64,000 nucleotides of DNA from Hydra vulgaris (taxonomy: Eukaryota > Cnidaria > Hydrozoa > Anthoathecata > Hydridae): assembly GCF_038396675.1 (NCBI RefSeq), contig NC_088921.1, forward strand, positions 20,172,001-20,236,000, given 5' to 3'. The notes beneath the pieces are model-generated. The model was not told the DNA's origin, did no database searches, and worked only from the letters and a program-made list of their open reading frames with translations. The translations under genes were made by a program, and so were the position numbers. Every line of letters starts with the position of its first letter. Position 1 is the first letter of the stretch. This document shows positions 61,515 through 64,000 of the stretch, piece by piece.

Positions 61515-62796
61515 TACACTGTATAAAGATCAGCAAATGCTAGTTTTTTCTTATTTTTGAATTATAATAATTGTTTGCATAAACGAATCTGTAAATTAAT
61601 AAAAAATGTTATATATAAGTTTTTTATGTTATTATATATTTATGTAGGCATGTATTTTAATGATAAATTTAAACGTTTGAAACTATTTTTCTATGTCTTC
61701 CTAGAAATTATATAAGCCATTATTTTTAGAAAGAATTTTTATTAAGTTACTTTAATTTTTGAATAAGTTAAAAACCTATTGTGACTACTAGCATTTACAC
61801 ATTTTATGTGAACTATACAAGAATATAAAATAACTTTATTTACTTATATGAGCTTTGTTAATTAATGGAAAAGTTTTGAAACATTTTTTAATGTTCATAG
61901 AGTTAATTTTTATAATTAAACTAACTGAATTTTTAAAATGTTTTAAACAAACATTTTATTTTTAAAATTTTTTTTTTCTTTTCCAATTACTATTGGAATG
62001 AATGAGTTTAAATCTTTTATAATAATTTTTAAATTTGTTACGCGAAGCGCTTATTAATAAAGTTGTAATGCTCAAGTTAAAATTAAATTAAGTTGTTTGT
62101 TGACAGTTTATTTTATTTAAAACGCAGGTGCATTTTATTTATTTATTTTTTTCCTATTTTTTTGAATAAAAAAGTTTTTAATTAGACTTACTAATTAGAG
62201 CATGAAATTATTTGGTATTTAAAGTCCCCCTTCCCCACCCTTTAACTTTTAAGTCTGTTATTTCAAAATGTTTAATCTTGATAGTAGCAAATGACGCCAA
62301 ATGTAAAAAAAGATGTTTAATCAACAAGAAACCACTGCAAAATTAATATTATTTTTAAATAATTCCAGTTATATGTTAACAGTTGTGTTACCATTTAGCA
62401 ACATTTTAACCTATAGGGTTAAGATTATATTGAAGCGATTAAAATTATTTTAATAAAGGTTTAATAAAAATATTTTTAGCAATCTCCCCCCCCATATTAT
62501 TTCTTTCCGCCACCCCTGTATAAATGTATTATTTTTGTAAAAGTTTGGAATCAAATTTTGATATTAAATTTAAAATGCTAAGAAAAAATTTTTTTTTAAT
62601 GAATTTAAATTCAAACAATAGCTACAAATATTTTTAATAGTTTAAAAATATACTATTATAGTTGTTTCATCAAAAATTTTCATATCTTTAACATAAATAA
62701 AAAAAAAATAAGAAAAAAAAGAGATTAAAAGACGTTTATGAGGATATTATAGTAGGTTATATATATACAAGTTATTTATCTTAACCAACTTTAACT
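61514..62796. other. PLAA intron 5, AT-rich
   Basis: Nothing recognised. Searched for the next PLAA exon (RRW...GECL...YGHTN) without success. Confidence 0.4.
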
Positions 62797-63425
62797 TTAT
62801 ACTCTCATTAAGCTGTATGTCTCAGCCGTTTTTCTCAGTTTTATTCCACGACAAGGATTACTTTCAGAGACACTAAACCTTTTGATAGTCTTATTAATGT
62901 TCTTGTGAACAGCTTCTAAGGTTTGTTCTGATGTCAGACCAAGAGACATCTGATAGTGGTCCAAATAATCATTCAAGTGATATTTAATGATATGGTACTT
63001 CCATCCGAGTGACATACTGATGTTAAACCTTTCTTCAACATAATTGTTTATGTAGTCCATGAAGTCTATGAAAACTCTAATTTTGTAACCATAAGACGGA
63101 TCTAATGTCATTCCAAAACAACTCTCAGTCACTAAAAATAAAATTATACATCTTATTAAGATCCTTAAGTATGTTAATAATATTGTATTTATTAATATTT
63201 ACCTGCTTTAAATTTTCTTTGTGTGTTAATTCACTCATGGTACTTAAGCGACGCTACAGTTATCATCTCATCTAATGACATTAGAACTTTTTGACAATTA
63301 GGTCTATCTAGTCCTCCACCATTGTAGCCATGCTGATTTTTTTTTCTCTAAGAACTAAGTTAAGGTCTTATCTGAAAATAGTACTCTGGACACCTGTGTG
63401 ACAATATGCTCATATAAATGCAGCT

Positions 63426-63479
63426 CTGGTGGAGGTAAAACATCCAATACCAGGCTATTGGATGTTATACCTCCACCAG
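63426..63479. repeat. 23-bp-arm hairpin (first of a pair)
   Basis: CTGGTGGAGGT.AAACATCCAAT and its inverse, loop 8 bp, one mismatch. Lies within the unreadable part of the adjacent pseudogene. Confidence 0.88.
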
Positions 63480-63493
63480 TATGTTATCCCTCC

Positions 63494-63534
63494 ACATGTT
63501 GAAGAAAGCAGTGTAGCTGCTTTCTTTAACATGT
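63494..63534. repeat. 18-bp-arm hairpin (second of a pair)
   Basis: ACATGTTGAAGAAAGCAG and its inverse with one mismatch, loop 5 bp. It starts 15 bp after the first hairpin. Confidence 0.88.
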
Positions 63535-63692
63535 CTCACAATTGCCATTCAAATAACTTTGTTTACACCCGAGTCCATTTTGGTTCCTGATTTTGATCTT
63601 CAAGTTTTTCTGATTGAAAAAGACTCATCACAACTTTAATTGACCTTTGATTGCCGTCAATACCAATCCTCACAATTAATTTTTGGAGAACA

Positions 63693-63746
63693 ATATCTCT
63701 TTGTTTGCATATTTCATATATATATCTCTTTGTTTGCATATTTCAT
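63693..63746. repeat. 29-bp-period direct duplication
   Basis: ATATCTCTTTGTTTGCATAT occurs at 63693 and 63722. The offset is not a multiple of three, so it shifts the minus-strand frame. Confidence 0.9.
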
Positions 63747-64000
63747 CAACAAGCATAGGTATATCTTCAACATATACTACACCTTTTTTAACCTCTGTAT
63801 GGTTAGCACCTTGCTGAAATGTCAACTGCTGAATGCAATAAAACTGATTTTGTAAATGGGACTTTCTATTCACACCAATCTCCACATTGGTTTCAAATCC
63901 TGATTGTCTAACATCTTACCTTATTTCAGTCAACAAACTTTTAATAACACATTCAGGCAGATCGTATTTTTTTTAAATATTAAATACTGTGTCTAAACTA

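Larger units (their letters stand above)
62797..64000 (-). pseudogene. Unclassified TE-like protein relic, partial
   Basis: Minus strand, antisense to PLAA, entering from beyond the window. In order: IPMLVDEICKQRDI (63885-63676 frame), then LIVRIGIDGNQRSIKVVMSL and FQSEK (about 63680-63600), an unreadable part (63540-63140), then the frame 63132-62797 with IRVFIDFMDYINN, GWKYHIIKYHLNDYLDHYQM and LGLTSEQTLEAVHKNINKTI. The motif pair (GIDG..R.IKV, then K.HII..H..DY......GL..EQ..E..H) recalls a multi-copy protein family I associate with Hydra. Function and superfamily unknown. A 29-bp direct duplication (63693-63746) breaks the frame. Confidence 0.6.

Overview
Eukaryotic (animal) genomic DNA, extremely AT-rich and dominated by transposable elements and simple repeats. 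AT bias, the abundance of hAT, Tc1/mariner and CR1/L2-like relics, large introns and several TE-like protein families that I associate with cnidarian genomes all fit Hydra. The species call is inference from sequence character, not a search result. There is no sign of operons, ribosome-binding sites or other prokaryotic organisation.

Only one host gene is recognisable: the 5' part of PLAA (phospholipase A2-activating protein, orthologue of yeast Doa1/Ufd3, a WD40 ubiquitin-binding cofactor of p97/Cdc48). Five exons lie on the + strand (38496-38727, 52713-52772, 54779-54869, 58297-58403, 59204-59333), all with GT-AG borders and continuous phase. They encode the start of the WD40 propeller. Intron 1 is about 14 kb and intron 5 runs past the end of the window. 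The rest of the propeller and the PFU and PUL domains must lie downstream.

Layout. 1-4.4 kb: unrecognised AT-rich DNA, a 297-bp tandem duplication with palindromic boxes, and a complete 1707-bp Tc1-like element whose transposase contains an apparent intron. 6.1-9.9 kb: a non-LTR reverse transcriptase relic split by a complete 3150-bp hAT element with 8-bp target duplication. 10.2-13 kb: a second hAT on the minus strand. 13.5-14 kb: a nested GC-richer minisatellite. 16.2-21.2 kb: a long-terminal-inverted-repeat (TIR) DNA transposon with a decayed, internally deleted protein, carrying a complete Tc1-like insertion. 23.4-29.5 kb: hAT debris, then a 5.1-kb pair of inverted termini enclosing retroelement tails, microsatellites and a pogo-like MITE. 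29.5-38 kb: MITEs, hairpins, three non-LTR relics and microsatellites. 38.5-59.3 kb: PLAA. Its intron 1 holds a second long-TIR element related to the first, and a MITE in which part of the interior is an inverted copy of the pseudogene it landed in. 59.4-64 kb: a mariner, long palindromes, TA arrays and a decayed ORF of an unclassified TE-like family, all in PLAA intron 5.

Most insertions can be ordered in time by nesting, and several have readable empty sites. No gene set here acts as a pathway. The interest lies in transposon structure, in particular the long-TIR superfamily seen twice, and in the recurring near-perfect hairpins.
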